A stretch of 64,000 nt of DNA from Castellaniella sp040276085 (GTDB lineage: Bacteria; Pseudomonadota; Gammaproteobacteria; Burkholderiales; Burkholderiaceae_B): contig NZ_JBELOK010000002.1 of the NCBI RefSeq assembly GCF_040276085.1, positions 310,001 to 374,000 on the forward strand, in the 5' to 3' direction. Position 1 is the first letter of the stretch; each line of letters starts with the position of its first letter. Below, piece after piece: positions 20,086-30,281 of this stretch. The notes beneath the pieces are model-generated. The model was not told the origin of the DNA, made no database searches, and worked only from the letters and a program-made list of their open reading frames with translations. The position numbers and the translations under genes are program-made.

Positions 20086-21552
20086 ATGATTCTGTTCACT
20101 CCGGATCGTCGGCGCAAAGATGCACCGACCTTGGTCGAGCAAACGGTCTCGGCAATCGAATCCTCGATCCGCGAAAAGACCCTGCGCCCCGGCATGATCT
20201 TGCCCTCGGTGCGGCAGTTTGCCCGCGATCACGGCCTGAGCACCTTTACGGTGATGACGGCTTACAACAGCCTGGTGGCTCGGGGCCTGCTGCAATCACG
20301 CCCAGGCGCCTGCTTTCGGGTAAGCCGGCAACGGCAAGTGGCTGCCACACCCGTACCCGATTGGGTCGTCCCCCGCATTGGGGCCTCCTGGTTGCTGGCC
20401 GATGTATTTGCCGATCACTCGATTTCAATCAAGGCAGGCTGCGGCTGGCTGCCGCCAGACTGGCACGACGAGTCCGGCCTGCCCCATGCCCTGCGCCAGC
20501 TCAGCCGGGTACCCGTGAGCCAGCTGTCTTCATACGGCCATCCGCAGGGCTACCACCCGCTGCGAGAGCACATTGCACACGGCCTGCTTGAGCACGGCCT
20601 GGATGTGGATGCCGCACAGATTTTGCTGACACACGGCGCCACGCAAGCACTGGATATCGTTGTGCGCACACTGCTGCGCCCGGGAGACCATGTCGCTGTC
20701 GAGTCTCCCTGCTATTCCAACCTGTTGCAGATCCTGGCCATCAATCACATCACTGTGCATGCGGTGCCACGCACCCACGATGGCATCGACGAAGCCGTAT
20801 TGCACAACCTGGCCCAGCACCACCCGATACGGGCCATGTTTGTAACCACTGTGCTGCAAAACCCGACGGGAGCCAGTTTCTCCATGGCTGGTGCTTTCCG
20901 GCTGTTGCAACTGGCCGAGAAGCACTCGATTCTGGTGATCGAAGATGACGTGTCACGCGATCTTCTGCCTGAACCTGGCCCTCTGCTGGCCGCACTGGCA
21001 GGGCCTCATCGCGTCATTTATATCTCGGGCTACGCAAAAAGCGTGATGCCCTCCATGCGCGTCGGCTACCTCAGCTGCTCACGCGAACTGATCGAACAAT
21101 TCACCCGCACCAAGATGTCACTGGGCCTCACCTCGGCTGAAATCATGGAGCGCGCGGTCTACCATGTGCTCAGGGATGGCCGGTATGGCACCTATTTACG
21201 CGGCATCCGTGAACGCCTGCACGACGCGCATGATGCAGTTGGCGCCACCCTGCTCAAGCAGGGATTCGAGATCCTTGAAGAACCGGGTGCAGGCCTGTTT
21301 CTGTGGGCACGCCCCAAAAACCGGCCTTGCACCAGCAGTGCCATGACAACCCGGGTGGCACGCGCACTCGAGGCAGGCATCTGGCTGGCACCCGGCCACT
21401 ATTTCCATCCCGAAGGCCGTGAAGAAGGCTGGATGCGTTTCAATGTGGCCTACTCGGGCCACCCGCGTCTCTGGCAGTTTTTCGAGGACGAAGCCCTATA
21501 TCAGGACGAGGCCCTGCCCTCAAAGCCGCCTGCAAACGCCTCCAGCAGGTAA
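20086..21552 (+). CDS. MocR-type GntR/aminotransferase transcription regulator
   Basis: The 488-residue protein has an N-terminal GntR winged helix (L-P-S-V-R-Q-F-A and G-L-S-x-x-T-V) joined to a class I aminotransferase-like domain. The PLP lysine is in S-G-Y-A-K-S, and N-P-T-G is present. Such regulators usually sense PLP or an amino compound and control a neighbouring gene, here most likely the divergent omega-aminotransferase. The chosen ATG lacks a strong Shine-Dalgarno, so an upstream in-frame ATG at 20002 cannot be excluded. The last 52 bp overlap the end of the convergent LysR gene. Confidence 0.88.
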   Translation: MILFTPDRRRKDAPTLVEQTVSAIESSIREKTLRPGMILPSVRQFARDHGLSTFTVMTAYNSLVARGLLQSRPGACFRVSRQRQVAATPVPDWVVPRIGASWLLADVFADHSISIKAGCGWLPPDWHDESGLPHALRQLSRVPVSQLSSYGHPQGYHPLREHIAHGLLEHGLDVDAAQILLTHGATQALDIVVRTLLRPGDHVAVESPCYSNLLQILAINHITVHAVPRTHDGIDEAVLHNLAQHHPIRAMFVTTVLQNPTGASFSMAGAFRLLQLAEKHSILVIEDDVSRDLLPEPGPLLAALAGPHRVIYISGYAKSVMPSMRVGYLSCSRELIEQFTRTKMSLGLTSAEIMERAVYHVLRDGRYGTYLRGIRERLHDAHDAVGATLLKQGFEILEEPGAGLFLWARPKNRPCTSSAMTTRVARALEAGIWLAPGHYFHPEGREEGWMRFNVAYSGHPRLWQFFEDEALYQDEALPSKPPANASSR

Positions 21553-22451
21553 TCCAGCAAGACGCGGACATTGCGGGGAGTACGGGCGGCATACGGACGC
21601 AAGGCAAAAATATGATGCCCAAATACACTGACCGGCCGCCAGTCGGGCAGCAATTCAAGCAACTCTCCCGCCTGCACGGCATGTTGTGCGGAGAAATCCG
21701 GCAATAAGGCAATCCCCTGGCCCGCGCATGCCATGTCGCGCAGCACTTCACTGTTATTCACGATAAAGACCGGCCGCACCGGAATAGTCACGGCGCGATC
21801 CTCGGGCTGCCCATGCCGACGCTCGAAAATCCAGTGCGCAGCGCCCTGCTGGCGCGGATAGTGCAACTGCAGGTGCGTTTCCAGCTGCCAGGGATTCTCG
21901 GGTACACCGTACCGGGCCAGATAGCCTGGGCTGGCCACCAGCAGTGTGCGCGTGCGACATAGCTCGCGAGCCACGTAGGTATCCGGCGGTACCTCAATAT
22001 GCCGCAAGGCCAGGTCAAAGCCCTCGGAGGTGAGGGACACCAGACTGTCGCGCATATCCAGCTCGAGGCGGATCTGCGGATAGCGCTGCATGAATCCCGG
22101 CAATCGCCGCACCAACTGCTGGCGGGCAAAGGCCACCGGCGCGGTGATGCGCAAAGTGCCTGCGGGAACAACCGACAGCGACTGCACATCTTCGAAACTA
22201 CGGGCAATCTGTGCAAAGGGTTCGCGGGTATCTTCCACCAGCCGCCGGCCGGCGTCGGTGAGGCGCACCGATCGGGTGGTGCGAAGCACCAGCGGCACAC
22301 CCGCGGCTTGTTCGAGCTCGCTGATTCGTTGGCTGATGGCTGACTTGCTGACTGCCAACCGGCGCGCAGCAGCCGTAAAGCTGCCCTGTTGTGCCAACAC
22401 AATCAGGCAGTGGATGTGCGGCCAAAGCCTGTCAATATTCTTGTAATCCAT
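21501..22451 (-). CDS. LysR-family transcription regulator
   Basis: The protein of about 316 residues has an N-terminal winged helix (G-S-F-T-A-A-A-R-R-L, S-K-S-A-I-S-Q-R-I) and a periplasmic-binding-protein-like effector domain of the CrgA/AaeR-like type (F-D-L-A-L-R near mid-protein). Alternative starts exist at 22466 (ATG) and 22478 (TTG). It is divergent from mmsA with overlapping leader regions, so mmsA is the likely target. Its 3' end overlaps the MocR gene tail to tail. Confidence 0.87.
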   Translation of the reverse strand: MDYKNIDRLWPHIHCLIVLAQQGSFTAAARRLAVSKSAISQRISELEQAAGVPLVLRTTRSVRLTDAGRRLVEDTREPFAQIARSFEDVQSLSVVPAGTLRITAPVAFARQQLVRRLPGFMQRYPQIRLELDMRDSLVSLTSEGFDLALRHIEVPPDTYVARELCRTRTLLVASPGYLARYGVPENPWQLETHLQLHYPRQQGAAHWIFERRHGQPEDRAVTIPVRPVFIVNNSEVLRDMACAGQGIALLPDFSAQHAVQAGELLELLPDWRPVSVFGHHIFALRPYAARTPRNVRVLLDYLLEAFAGGFEGRASS

Positions 22452-22570
22452 CTGTCTATTGTTCATTAAATCAAACAATGATTCCAGCGTATCTGGCTAT
22501 GCAGCGTGAAGACGCATTCCTACACTGGGTTCATACCCAGTTAAACAGCAAACCGAATGCGGAGATTTTC

Positions 22571-24082
22571 ATGCAGGCATATACAGACACAGCCGACGTA
22601 GGCCATTACATCAACGGCCAACGTATGCCCGGCAAAGGCCAGCGGACCCAGGCCATCTACAACCCGGCCACCGGTGAAGTGGCCCGCACATTGAGGCTGG
22701 CCAATCCAGACGACGTGGAGCAGGCCGTCAGCACCGCGATAGCCGCGTTTCCGGCATGGGCCAATACACCGGCGCCACGCCGCGCCCGTGTGATGTTCAA
22801 GTTTCTGGAACTGATGAATGCGCACCGCGAAGAACTGGCGGCCATCATCACTGCCGAGCATGGCAAGGTGTTCAGCGACGCCATGGGCGAAGTGGCCCGC
22901 GGCATCGACATCATCGAATTTGCCTGCGGCATCCCTCAGTTGCTGAAGGGTGATTACACCGAGCAAGTGGCCACCGGGCTGGACAACTGGACCGTGCGCC
23001 AACCCCTGGGTGTGGTGGCGGGCATCACACCATTCAATTTCCCGGCCATGGTGCCCTGCTGGATGTTTCCGTTGGCGATCGCCTCTGGCAACTGCTTCAT
23101 TCTCAAGCCCAGCGAGCGTGACCCGTCGGTGTCGCTGCGCGTGGCCGAGCTGCTCAGTGAAGCCGGCCTGCCGGCTGGTGTCTTTACCGTGCTGCAAGGC
23201 GACAAGGACACGGTTGACGCGCTCCTGAGCCACCCGGACGTCCAGGCCATCAGCTTTGTGGGCTCTACCCCCATTGCACGCTCCATCTATGAGCGCGGCG
23301 CCCACCACGGCAAGCGGGTGCAGGCATTGGGTGGGGCAAAGAACCACATGGTGGTGATGCCCGATGCCGATCTCGAGCAGGCAGTCAATGCCTTGATCGG
23401 ATCAGCCTACGGCGCAGCAGGCGAACGCTGCATGGCGGTATCCGTGGCGGTACTGGTGGGCGATGCAGCAGATCGCATCGTGCCCATTCTGGCTGAACGC
23501 ACGCGCAACCTGAAGATCTCGCACGGCATGGATCCCCAGGCCGAAATGGGGCCTGTGATTACTCAGGATGCCTTGCATCGCATCCGCAACTACCTGGACA
23601 TCGGTGTCAGCGAAGGCGCCCAGCTGGTGCTGGACGGTCGGGATCTGTCCGTGGCGGGTCATGAAAACGGCTACTTCATCGGCGGCAGCCTGTTTGACCA
23701 CGTTACGCCGGACATGCGTATTTACAAAGAAGAAATCTTCGGCCCAGTGCTGGCCTGCGTGCGTGCACCGGACATTGATGCCGCCATCCGGATCATCAAC
23801 GAGCACAGCTTTGGCAACGGCGTGGCCTGCTTTACCCGGGACGGCCATGCCGCCCGCGAATTCTCGCGGCGCATTCAAGTAGGGATGGTTGGCATCAATG
23901 TACCCATCCCGGTACCCATGGCCTGGCATGGCTTTGGGGGCTGGAAAAACAGCCTGTTTGGCGACATGCACATCTACGGCGAAGAAGGGGTGCGCTTCTA
24001 CACTCGACAAAAATCCGTGATGCAGCGCTGGCCGGAAAGTGAAACCAAGGGGCCCGAGTTTGCGTTTCCGACGCATAATTAA
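22571..24082 (+). CDS. mmsA: CoA-acylating methylmalonate/malonate-semialdehyde dehydrogenase
   Basis: The 503-residue aldehyde dehydrogenase is of the MmsA type: Y-I-N-G near the N-terminus, T-P-F-N-F-P-A-M-V-P, and catalytic Cys in G-E-R-C-M-A. It converts (methyl)malonate semialdehyde plus CoA and NAD to propionyl- or acetyl-CoA and CO2. The start is fixed by GGAG nine bases before the ATG at 22571. Together with the omega-aminotransferase it would complete beta-alanine catabolism. A terminator follows at 24093. Confidence 0.93.
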   Translation: MQAYTDTADVGHYINGQRMPGKGQRTQAIYNPATGEVARTLRLANPDDVEQAVSTAIAAFPAWANTPAPRRARVMFKFLELMNAHREELAAIITAEHGKVFSDAMGEVARGIDIIEFACGIPQLLKGDYTEQVATGLDNWTVRQPLGVVAGITPFNFPAMVPCWMFPLAIASGNCFILKPSERDPSVSLRVAELLSEAGLPAGVFTVLQGDKDTVDALLSHPDVQAISFVGSTPIARSIYERGAHHGKRVQALGGAKNHMVVMPDADLEQAVNALIGSAYGAAGERCMAVSVAVLVGDAADRIVPILAERTRNLKISHGMDPQAEMGPVITQDALHRIRNYLDIGVSEGAQLVLDGRDLSVAGHENGYFIGGSLFDHVTPDMRIYKEEIFGPVLACVRAPDIDAAIRIINEHSFGNGVACFTRDGHAAREFSRRIQVGMVGINVPIPVPMAWHGFGGWKNSLFGDMHIYGEEGVRFYTRQKSVMQRWPESETKGPEFAFPTHN

Positions 24083-24092
24083 ATAGGTCCAT

Positions 24093-24126
24093 CCCTGGTC
24101 GCCCGCCTTCTGCGGCCAGGGGTTTT
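24093..24126 (+). terminator. Intrinsic terminator after mmsA
   Basis: The stem CCCTGGTCGC (24093-24102) pairs with GCGGCCAGGG (24112-24121) through one wobble and is followed by TTTT at 24123-24126. Confidence 0.8.
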
Positions 24127-24222
24127 ATTGATCGCTGCCCCCGGCAGCTTTTTTTTTGGCAATCCGCATGTCTGTCGGCCATGTTATGGTCAGAACACTT
24201 TGTTCAACGCTTCTGCGCCACC

Positions 24223-26982
24223 ATGATTCGATCCAGCTTTTTGCGGTTTTTCCTGACGCTATCCGGCATTCTGGCCGGCATCGGCCTTGTTCCGGCGCAT
24301 GCCGGCCAGGAGGCACCACAAACAACTGCAGCGGCGGCACAAGAAATCGTCATGATCGAGGGCGTGACAGAGTATCGGCTACACAATGGCCTGACGATCT
24401 TGCTGGCACCCGATGATTCTGCCGCGCAGACAACGGTCAACATGAGCTATCGGGTGGGTTCGCGCAATGAAGGGCCGGGAGAAACCGGCATGGCCCACTT
24501 GCTCGAGCATCTGATGTTTCGGGGTAGCCCCGCACATCCCGACGCACTTGCCGAGTTTGCGCGCCGGGGCCTGGCCGCCAATGGTTCAACCACGGTAGAC
24601 CTGACCAACTACTACGCGACGTTTGCCAGCAACGAAGACACCTTGCGCTGGTATCTGGCCTGGCAGGCCGATGCCATGCTCAATGCACGAATCAGCCGCG
24701 CCGACCTGGATGCGGAGATGCCGGTCGTACGCAACGAGATGGAGCAAGGTGAAAACAGCCCCTTTGGCACCCTGCTACAGCAAACCGATGCCGCAGCCTA
24801 TGTCTGGCATGCCTATGGTCGCAGCGTGATTGGCGCACGCTCCGATGTTGAACACGTGAATATCGACCAGTTGCGGCGCTTTTATCACCGCTACTACCAG
24901 CCTGACAACGCCGTGCTTATCGTGACGGGAAACTTCAAACCCGCCCAGGTCCTGTCATGGATCACAGAAGATTTTGGGACGATCCCCCGCCCCGAGCGGC
25001 AACTGCCGCCTGAGTACACCGTCGAGCCCGTGCAACAGGGCGCCCGCGCAGTCACCCTGCAACGCATTGGCGGCAGTCCGCTGGCGATTGTCCAGTACCA
25101 TTTTCCTGCAGCCAACACAGAAACCTATACCGCCTTGTCCATGGGCGTGGATATGCTGTCCGACAGCCCGGCAGGCCCCCTGTATCAGGCGCTGGTTCAG
25201 CCAGGCACAGCCAGCGACGTCTTTGGTTTTGCACGGGCGCTGCGCTACCCCGGCTATGCTGTCTTCGGGGCGCAATTGCAGCCCGATACCGACCCTCGCG
25301 CAGCCTTGCAAACACTCGAGACCACGCTCGAAACCAGCGGTATCCAGCAACTGGATCAGGCTGCCCTCGATCGCAACCGCACCGCCTGGCTGAATCGCTG
25401 GGAGAAAATCTACAATCAGTCGGCGCTTCTGGCAGATGCACTATCCAATGCCGTATCAAGCGGCGACTGGCGGCTATTTTTTACCATGCCCCTGCAGGTC
25501 AAGGCGCTGACACTCGAAGACATCCAGAAGCGGCTGCATCAATGGCTGCTGCCCAGCAACCGCACCAGCGGCTTGTATCTGCCTACCGACAAGCCCCGTT
25601 ATGCCCCCCAGGACACCGCAGATAGCCTGCAACACTGGGTCAGCCAGCTGAAAACCGGCACGCCCCGCCCGGATATCGCGGCCTTTGACACCCGCCCCGA
25701 AACGCTGGACTCAGCCACACAGCGCAGCACCCTGGATCTGCCCAACGGCACCGTAAAACTGGCGCTGCTGCCCAAGCCCACACCCGGCCAGCAAGTGCAT
25801 GCCTATTTGCAGATGCGCTCGGGCACCGTGCAGGAAATGCAGGGATTGGGCCTGGTTCCCGAGGTCACCGCAGCGATGTTGCGCCGAGGAGCCAAGAATC
25901 TTACCCGCCAGCAAATCGATGATCGCCTGACGGCGCTGGACACCAATCTGCAGTTCAGCCAATCGGGCAACACGCTTACCATTTCCCTGCGCAGCTCAAA
26001 AGCCCATTTGTCCGATGCCTTGGCGCTTACTTTCGAACTGCTGCGCACGGCCAGCTTTCCCGCTGCCGAACTGCAGGAAATCAAAAACAGCGTACTGGGC
26101 AACCTGACAGACCAGGCCGCCAGCCCGGCCTGGCTGGTGCGCAATGCCTTGCAGCGCCACGACCAGCCCTGGTCGCCCGAGGATATCCGCTATACCCCCA
26201 CCAGCGAAGAGCTGCGCAGCGACGCCCAGGCGCTCACCCGCCAGCGGCTTGAAGATTTCTATCAGCGGTTTTACGGCGCCGGCAATATGCTGGCCTCGTT
26301 TGTGGGCGACTTCGACCCGGCAGAAGTGAAGCAATCCCTCCAAGCCGGGCTTGCGGGATGGCAGCAAGCACCTGCTTATCAGCGGATTCCCGACCCCTGG
26401 TACGCTGTTACCCCAAAGACATATCTGATCCCCGCACCAGGGAAAGCCAATGCCAACTACCTGGCCAGTGTGCCCCTGAAAATCCAGGATGATGACGCAC
26501 AATGGCCAGCGCTCTGGCTGGCCAATTATCTATTGGGGGGATCTGAGGACTCCCGGCTATGGCAGGCAATCCGGGTGAAAGGCAGCCTGTCGTACACCGT
26601 GGGCAGCAGCCTGCAGGTATCGGCCTGGGAGCCATCCGGGTCTTGGACTTTCTTTGCCACCATGGCCGCACAGAACAGCCAGACCCTGCAGAAACAGATG
26701 CGTCAGACCCTGAATGACACGCTGCAATCCGGCTTTACCCAGAAAGAGGTTGACCAGGGGGTCAAATCTCTACTGAACTACCTGAAGCTGGGCCGGGCCA
26801 GCGACCGCTGGCTGGCTGACCACTGGCTTGAATATCTGGACACGGGCCGCAGTTTTGCGCATCAGCAAAAAGTCATCCAGCAACTGCAGGCGCTGACCGC
26901 CGATGAAGTTAATGCGGCCCTGCGATCCTGGCTCAAACCCGATGAACTCAGCATCGCCGTGGCCACTGACGCGCCCGGTTAA
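24223..26982 (+). CDS. M16-family zinc protease with two peptidase domains
   Basis: The 919-residue exported protein has a signal peptide of about 27 residues ending A-H-A. The N-terminal M16 domain carries the inverted zinc motif H-L-L-E-H at 92-96, with a downstream E in the V-V-R-N-E-M-E region. The second, C-terminal M16 domain lacks the zinc motif, as in pitrilysin/PqqL-type pairs where it closes the substrate chamber. Expected location is the periplasm. I chose the ATG at 24223 because it starts directly at the signal peptide. The gene is convergent with dnaJ, with only 20 bp between the stops. Confidence 0.9.
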   Translation: MIRSSFLRFFLTLSGILAGIGLVPAHAGQEAPQTTAAAAQEIVMIEGVTEYRLHNGLTILLAPDDSAAQTTVNMSYRVGSRNEGPGETGMAHLLEHLMFRGSPAHPDALAEFARRGLAANGSTTVDLTNYYATFASNEDTLRWYLAWQADAMLNARISRADLDAEMPVVRNEMEQGENSPFGTLLQQTDAAAYVWHAYGRSVIGARSDVEHVNIDQLRRFYHRYYQPDNAVLIVTGNFKPAQVLSWITEDFGTIPRPERQLPPEYTVEPVQQGARAVTLQRIGGSPLAIVQYHFPAANTETYTALSMGVDMLSDSPAGPLYQALVQPGTASDVFGFARALRYPGYAVFGAQLQPDTDPRAALQTLETTLETSGIQQLDQAALDRNRTAWLNRWEKIYNQSALLADALSNAVSSGDWRLFFTMPLQVKALTLEDIQKRLHQWLLPSNRTSGLYLPTDKPRYAPQDTADSLQHWVSQLKTGTPRPDIAAFDTRPETLDSATQRSTLDLPNGTVKLALLPKPTPGQQVHAYLQMRSGTVQEMQGLGLVPEVTAAMLRRGAKNLTRQQIDDRLTALDTNLQFSQSGNTLTISLRSSKAHLSDALALTFELLRTASFPAAELQEIKNSVLGNLTDQAASPAWLVRNALQRHDQPWSPEDIRYTPTSEELRSDAQALTRQRLEDFYQRFYGAGNMLASFVGDFDPAEVKQSLQAGLAGWQQAPAYQRIPDPWYAVTPKTYLIPAPGKANANYLASVPLKIQDDDAQWPALWLANYLLGGSEDSRLWQAIRVKGSLSYTVGSSLQVSAWEPSGSWTFFATMAAQNSQTLQKQMRQTLNDTLQSGFTQKEVDQGVKSLLNYLKLGRASDRWLADHWLEYLDTGRSFAHQQKVIQQLQALTADEVNAALRSWLKPDELSIAVATDAPG

Positions 26983-27002
26983 GGGCGCGCATTCAGGCCT
27001 GA

Positions 27003-28133
27003 TCAGGAGAAGAAATTCTTTACCTTGTCAGTCCAGGATTCGCTTTTGGGCGAGTGACGATCCCCCCCGGTGCTGAGCGAGGCTTCAAACTGGCGCAACA
27101 GAGTTTTTTGCTCGTCATTCAGGCGCACAGGGGTCTCGACAGCCACATGGCAATAAAGATCACCGGGATAGCTGGAGCGAATCCCCTTGATCCCCTTGCC
27201 ACGCAAACGGAAGGTCTTGCCCGTTTGAGTACCCTCGGGGATTGTGATCTCGCCACGGCCGGCCAATGTGGGCACTTCCAGGGTCCCGCCCAGGGCTGCC
27301 TTGGTAAACGGGATCGTCAGTTCACAGTGCAGGTCTTCGCCGTCACGCTCAAAAATGCCGTGTGGCTTGATGCGGATTTCTACGTAGAGATCGCCCGACG
27401 GGCCTCCGTTGACACCAGGCTCGCCATTGCCTGACGAGCGGATGCGCATGCCATCATCGATGCCCGCAGGGATTTTGACCTGCAGCGTCTTGTTTTTACG
27501 GATGCGGCCCACACCATCACACTCTGCGCAGGGATCCGTGATTTCCTTGCCGGTGCCATGGCAGGTGGGGCAGGTTTGCTGCACACTGAAAAAGCCCTGC
27601 TGCATGCGCACGGCGCCGTTGCCGCCGCAAGTATGGCAGGTTTGTGGCGCGGTGCCCGGTTTGGCACCAGAGCCATGACAGGTGTCGCAGGTTTCCCAGC
27701 TGGGGATACGGATCTCGGTATCGAAGCCGTTGGCGGCTTGCTCGAGACTGATCTCGAGGTTGTATTTGAGGTCGGCTCCGCGGTACACCTGAGGCCCACC
27801 CCCTGCCCGGCGCCCGCCCGCGCCACCAAAGATCTCGCCAAAGATGTCGCCAAAGGCGTCGGCAAAGCCACCAGCGCCCCCCATGCCGGCACCACCCGCC
27901 GCGTTGGGGTCTACCCCCGCATGACCAAAGCGGTCGTAGGCAGCCCGTTTTTCCGGATCAGACAGCATCTCGTAGGCCTCTTTGGCCTCTTTGAACTTGT
28001 CTTCCGCCTCTTTGCTGTCCGGGTTGCGGTCGGGGTGATATTTCATCGCCAGCTTGCGATAAGCCTTGCGGATATCATCGTCCGACGCGTTCTTGGCGAC
28101 CCCCAGGACTTCGTAGAAATCTCGTTTTGCCAT
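27003..28133 (-). CDS. dnaJ: Chaperone DnaJ
   Basis: The 376-residue class I Hsp40 has a J domain with H-P-D in K-Y-H-P-D-R-N, a G/F-rich linker, and four zinc-finger repeats C-x2-C-x-G-x-G (beginning C-D-T-C, C-H-T-C, C-P-T-C, C-A-E-C). The C-terminal substrate domain is complete. It stimulates DnaK ATPase and delivers unfolded proteins. It is the last gene of the hrcA-grpE-dnaK-dnaJ run, all on the minus strand. Confidence 0.98.
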   Translation of the reverse strand: MAKRDFYEVLGVAKNASDDDIRKAYRKLAMKYHPDRNPDSKEAEDKFKEAKEAYEMLSDPEKRAAYDRFGHAGVDPNAAGGAGMGGAGGFADAFGDIFGEIFGGAGGRRAGGGPQVYRGADLKYNLEISLEQAANGFDTEIRIPSWETCDTCHGSGAKPGTAPQTCHTCGGNGAVRMQQGFFSVQQTCPTCHGTGKEITDPCAECDGVGRIRKNKTLQVKIPAGIDDGMRIRSSGNGEPGVNGGPSGDLYVEIRIKPHGIFERDGEDLHCELTIPFTKAALGGTLEVPTLAGRGEITIPEGTQTGKTFRLRGKGIKGIRSSYPGDLYCHVAVETPVRLNDEQKTLLRQFEASLSTGGDRHSPKSESWTDKVKNFFS

Positions 28134-28281
28134 TGGTTTTAATCGTTATCCGTGTGCACTGCTGATAAAAGGCCGCATGCCCGGGCCAGCAACAGGGCCG
28201 GAACCGGGCAGGCAGCAGACGGATCTCCCCGGCACACAGGCTGTCTGTTGCCAGGCAGCCGCGCGTACTGGATCAGAGAGA

Positions 28282-30204
28282 TCAGTCGGGTTTCACTTCT
28301 TTGAAGTCGGCATCCACGACATTGTCGTCTGCCGGCTTGGCTCCGTCGGCCGCAGTGGCGCCTTCTGCAGCTGCCTTGGCCTGCATGTCGGCGTACATTT
28401 TCTCGCCCAGCTTCTGCGAGGCCGTGGCCAGCGCTTCAGATTTGGCATCAATGGCCGATTTGTCATCGCCCTTGGCCGCTTCTTCAAGATCCTTGATCGC
28501 CGCTTCGATGGCTTCTTTCTCGGAGGCCTCGAGCTTGTCGCCGTACTCGGTCAGCGACTTGCGTGTGGCGTGCACCAGGCCATCGGCCTGATTGCGTGCC
28601 TGGGCAAGCTCGGCGACGCGGTGATCTTCCTCGGCGTTGGCCTCGGCGTCCTTGACCATACGCTCGATTTCGTCTTCGGTAAGACCTGAGCTGGCCTTGA
28701 TCGTGATCTTGTTTTCTTTGCCTGTGCCCTTGTCTTTGGCAGACACATGCAAGATACCGTTGGCATCGATATCAAACGTGACCTCGATCTGTGGCAGGCC
28801 GCGCTGCGCAGGCGGGATACCCTCGAGATTGAACTCGCCCAGCGCCTTGTTGCCGGCAGCGACTTCGCGCTCGCCCTGGAACACCTTGATGGTGACGGCA
28901 GGCTGGTTATCATCCGCCGTGGAGAACACCTGCGAGAACCGCGTGGGAATCGTGGTGTTTTTCTTGATCATCTTGGTCATGACACCACCCAGCGTCTCGA
29001 TACCCAGAGACAGCGGAGTGACATCAAGCAGCAGCACATCCTTGCGATCGCCCGAGAGCACGGAGCCCTGAATAGCGGCACCCGCAGCCACGGCCTCGTC
29101 GGGGTTGACGTCCTTGCGAGGATCACGGCCGAAGAACTCTTTGACCTTTTCTTGCACCTTGGGCATGCGGGTCATGCCGCCTACCAGGATGACGTCATCG
29201 ATCTCCGACACTTTGACGCCGGCATCCTTGATGGCGATACGGCAGGGCTCGATGGTGCGCTCGATCAGATCCTCGACCAGGGCTTCCAGCTTGGAGCGCG
29301 TGACCTTCAGGCTCAGGTGCTTGGGGCCCGAGGCGTCGGCCGTGATGTAGGGCAAGTTGATTTCGGTTTGCTGCGTGGAAGAGAGCTCGATCTTGGCTTT
29401 CTCGGCGGCTTCTTTCAGACGCTGCATCGCCAGCACGTCCTTGGACAGGTCGGTGCCGGATTCTTTCTTGAACTCGCCGATGATGTAGTTGATGATGCGC
29501 ATGTCGAAGTCTTCACCACCCAGGAACGTATCCCCGTTGGTAGACAGGACCTCGAATTGCTTCTCACCGTCCACATCGGCAATCTCGATGATGGAGACGT
29601 CGAACGTGCCGCCGCCCAAGTCGTAGACCACAATCTTGCGGTCGCCGCGCTCGGCTTTGTCCAGGCCAAAAGCCAGTGCAGCTGCGGTGGGTTCGTTGAT
29701 GATGCGCTTGACCTCCAGCCCGGCAATCTTGCCCGCGTCCTTGGTGGCCTGCCGCTGGCTGTCATTGAAGTATGCCGGTACCGTGATCACGGCTTCGGTG
29801 ACTTCCTCACCGAGATAGTCTTCGGCCGTCTTCTTCATTTTGCGCAGGATGTCGGCAGACACCTGCTGGGGGGCCAGCTTTTTGTCCTGGGCTTCTACCC
29901 ATGCGTCGCCGTTGTCGGCCTTCATGATTTTGTACGGCATCAGGTCGATGTCTTTTTGCACCGCCTTTTCGTCAAACTTGCGCCCGATCAGGCGTTTGAC
30001 GGCAAACACCGTATTTTTTGGATTGGTCACCGCCTGGCGCTTGGCCGGTGCACCCACCAACACTTCACCATCCTGCATGTAAGCAACAATAGATGGCGTG
30101 GTGCGGGTGCCTTCGGAGTTTTCAATGATCTGAACCTTGGAGCCTTCCAGCACAGCCACACAGCTGTTGGTCGTACCCAGGTCGATCCCGATGATCTTGC
30201 TCAT
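28282..30204 (-). CDS. dnaK: Chaperone DnaK (Hsp70)
   Basis: The 640-residue Hsp70 begins M-S-K-I-I-G-I-D-L-G-T-T-N-S, followed by the ATPase signatures V-Y-D-L-G-G-G-T-F-D and V-G-G-M-T-R-M-P. A linker and substrate-binding domain end in the acidic tail N-V-V-D-A-D-F-K-E-V. The ATG at 30202-30204 starts the conserved protein; the upstream reading adds five residues. It lies between grpE and dnaJ, and a heat-shock sigma-factor promoter is expected but not identified here. Confidence 0.98.
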   Translation of the reverse strand: MSKIIGIDLGTTNSCVAVLEGSKVQIIENSEGTRTTPSIVAYMQDGEVLVGAPAKRQAVTNPKNTVFAVKRLIGRKFDEKAVQKDIDLMPYKIMKADNGDAWVEAQDKKLAPQQVSADILRKMKKTAEDYLGEEVTEAVITVPAYFNDSQRQATKDAGKIAGLEVKRIINEPTAAALAFGLDKAERGDRKIVVYDLGGGTFDVSIIEIADVDGEKQFEVLSTNGDTFLGGEDFDMRIINYIIGEFKKESGTDLSKDVLAMQRLKEAAEKAKIELSSTQQTEINLPYITADASGPKHLSLKVTRSKLEALVEDLIERTIEPCRIAIKDAGVKVSEIDDVILVGGMTRMPKVQEKVKEFFGRDPRKDVNPDEAVAAGAAIQGSVLSGDRKDVLLLDVTPLSLGIETLGGVMTKMIKKNTTIPTRFSQVFSTADDNQPAVTIKVFQGEREVAAGNKALGEFNLEGIPPAQRGLPQIEVTFDIDANGILHVSAKDKGTGKENKITIKASSGLTEDEIERMVKDAEANAEEDHRVAELAQARNQADGLVHATRKSLTEYGDKLEASEKEAIEAAIKDLEEAAKGDDKSAIDAKSEALATASQKLGEKMYADMQAKAAAEGATAADGAKPADDNVVDADFKEVKPD

Positions 30205-30281
30205 GTTTGATCCTGTCAATAGTTAGATAAGTGGGCGGCTTGGCCGCCGATGCTTTTAATGTGAGGCCGCTTGGCCGGAAT

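Noticed and set aside
28747..30210. 487-codon plus-strand ORF
   Set aside because: Antisense shadow of dnaK, whose protein motifs are unmistakable.
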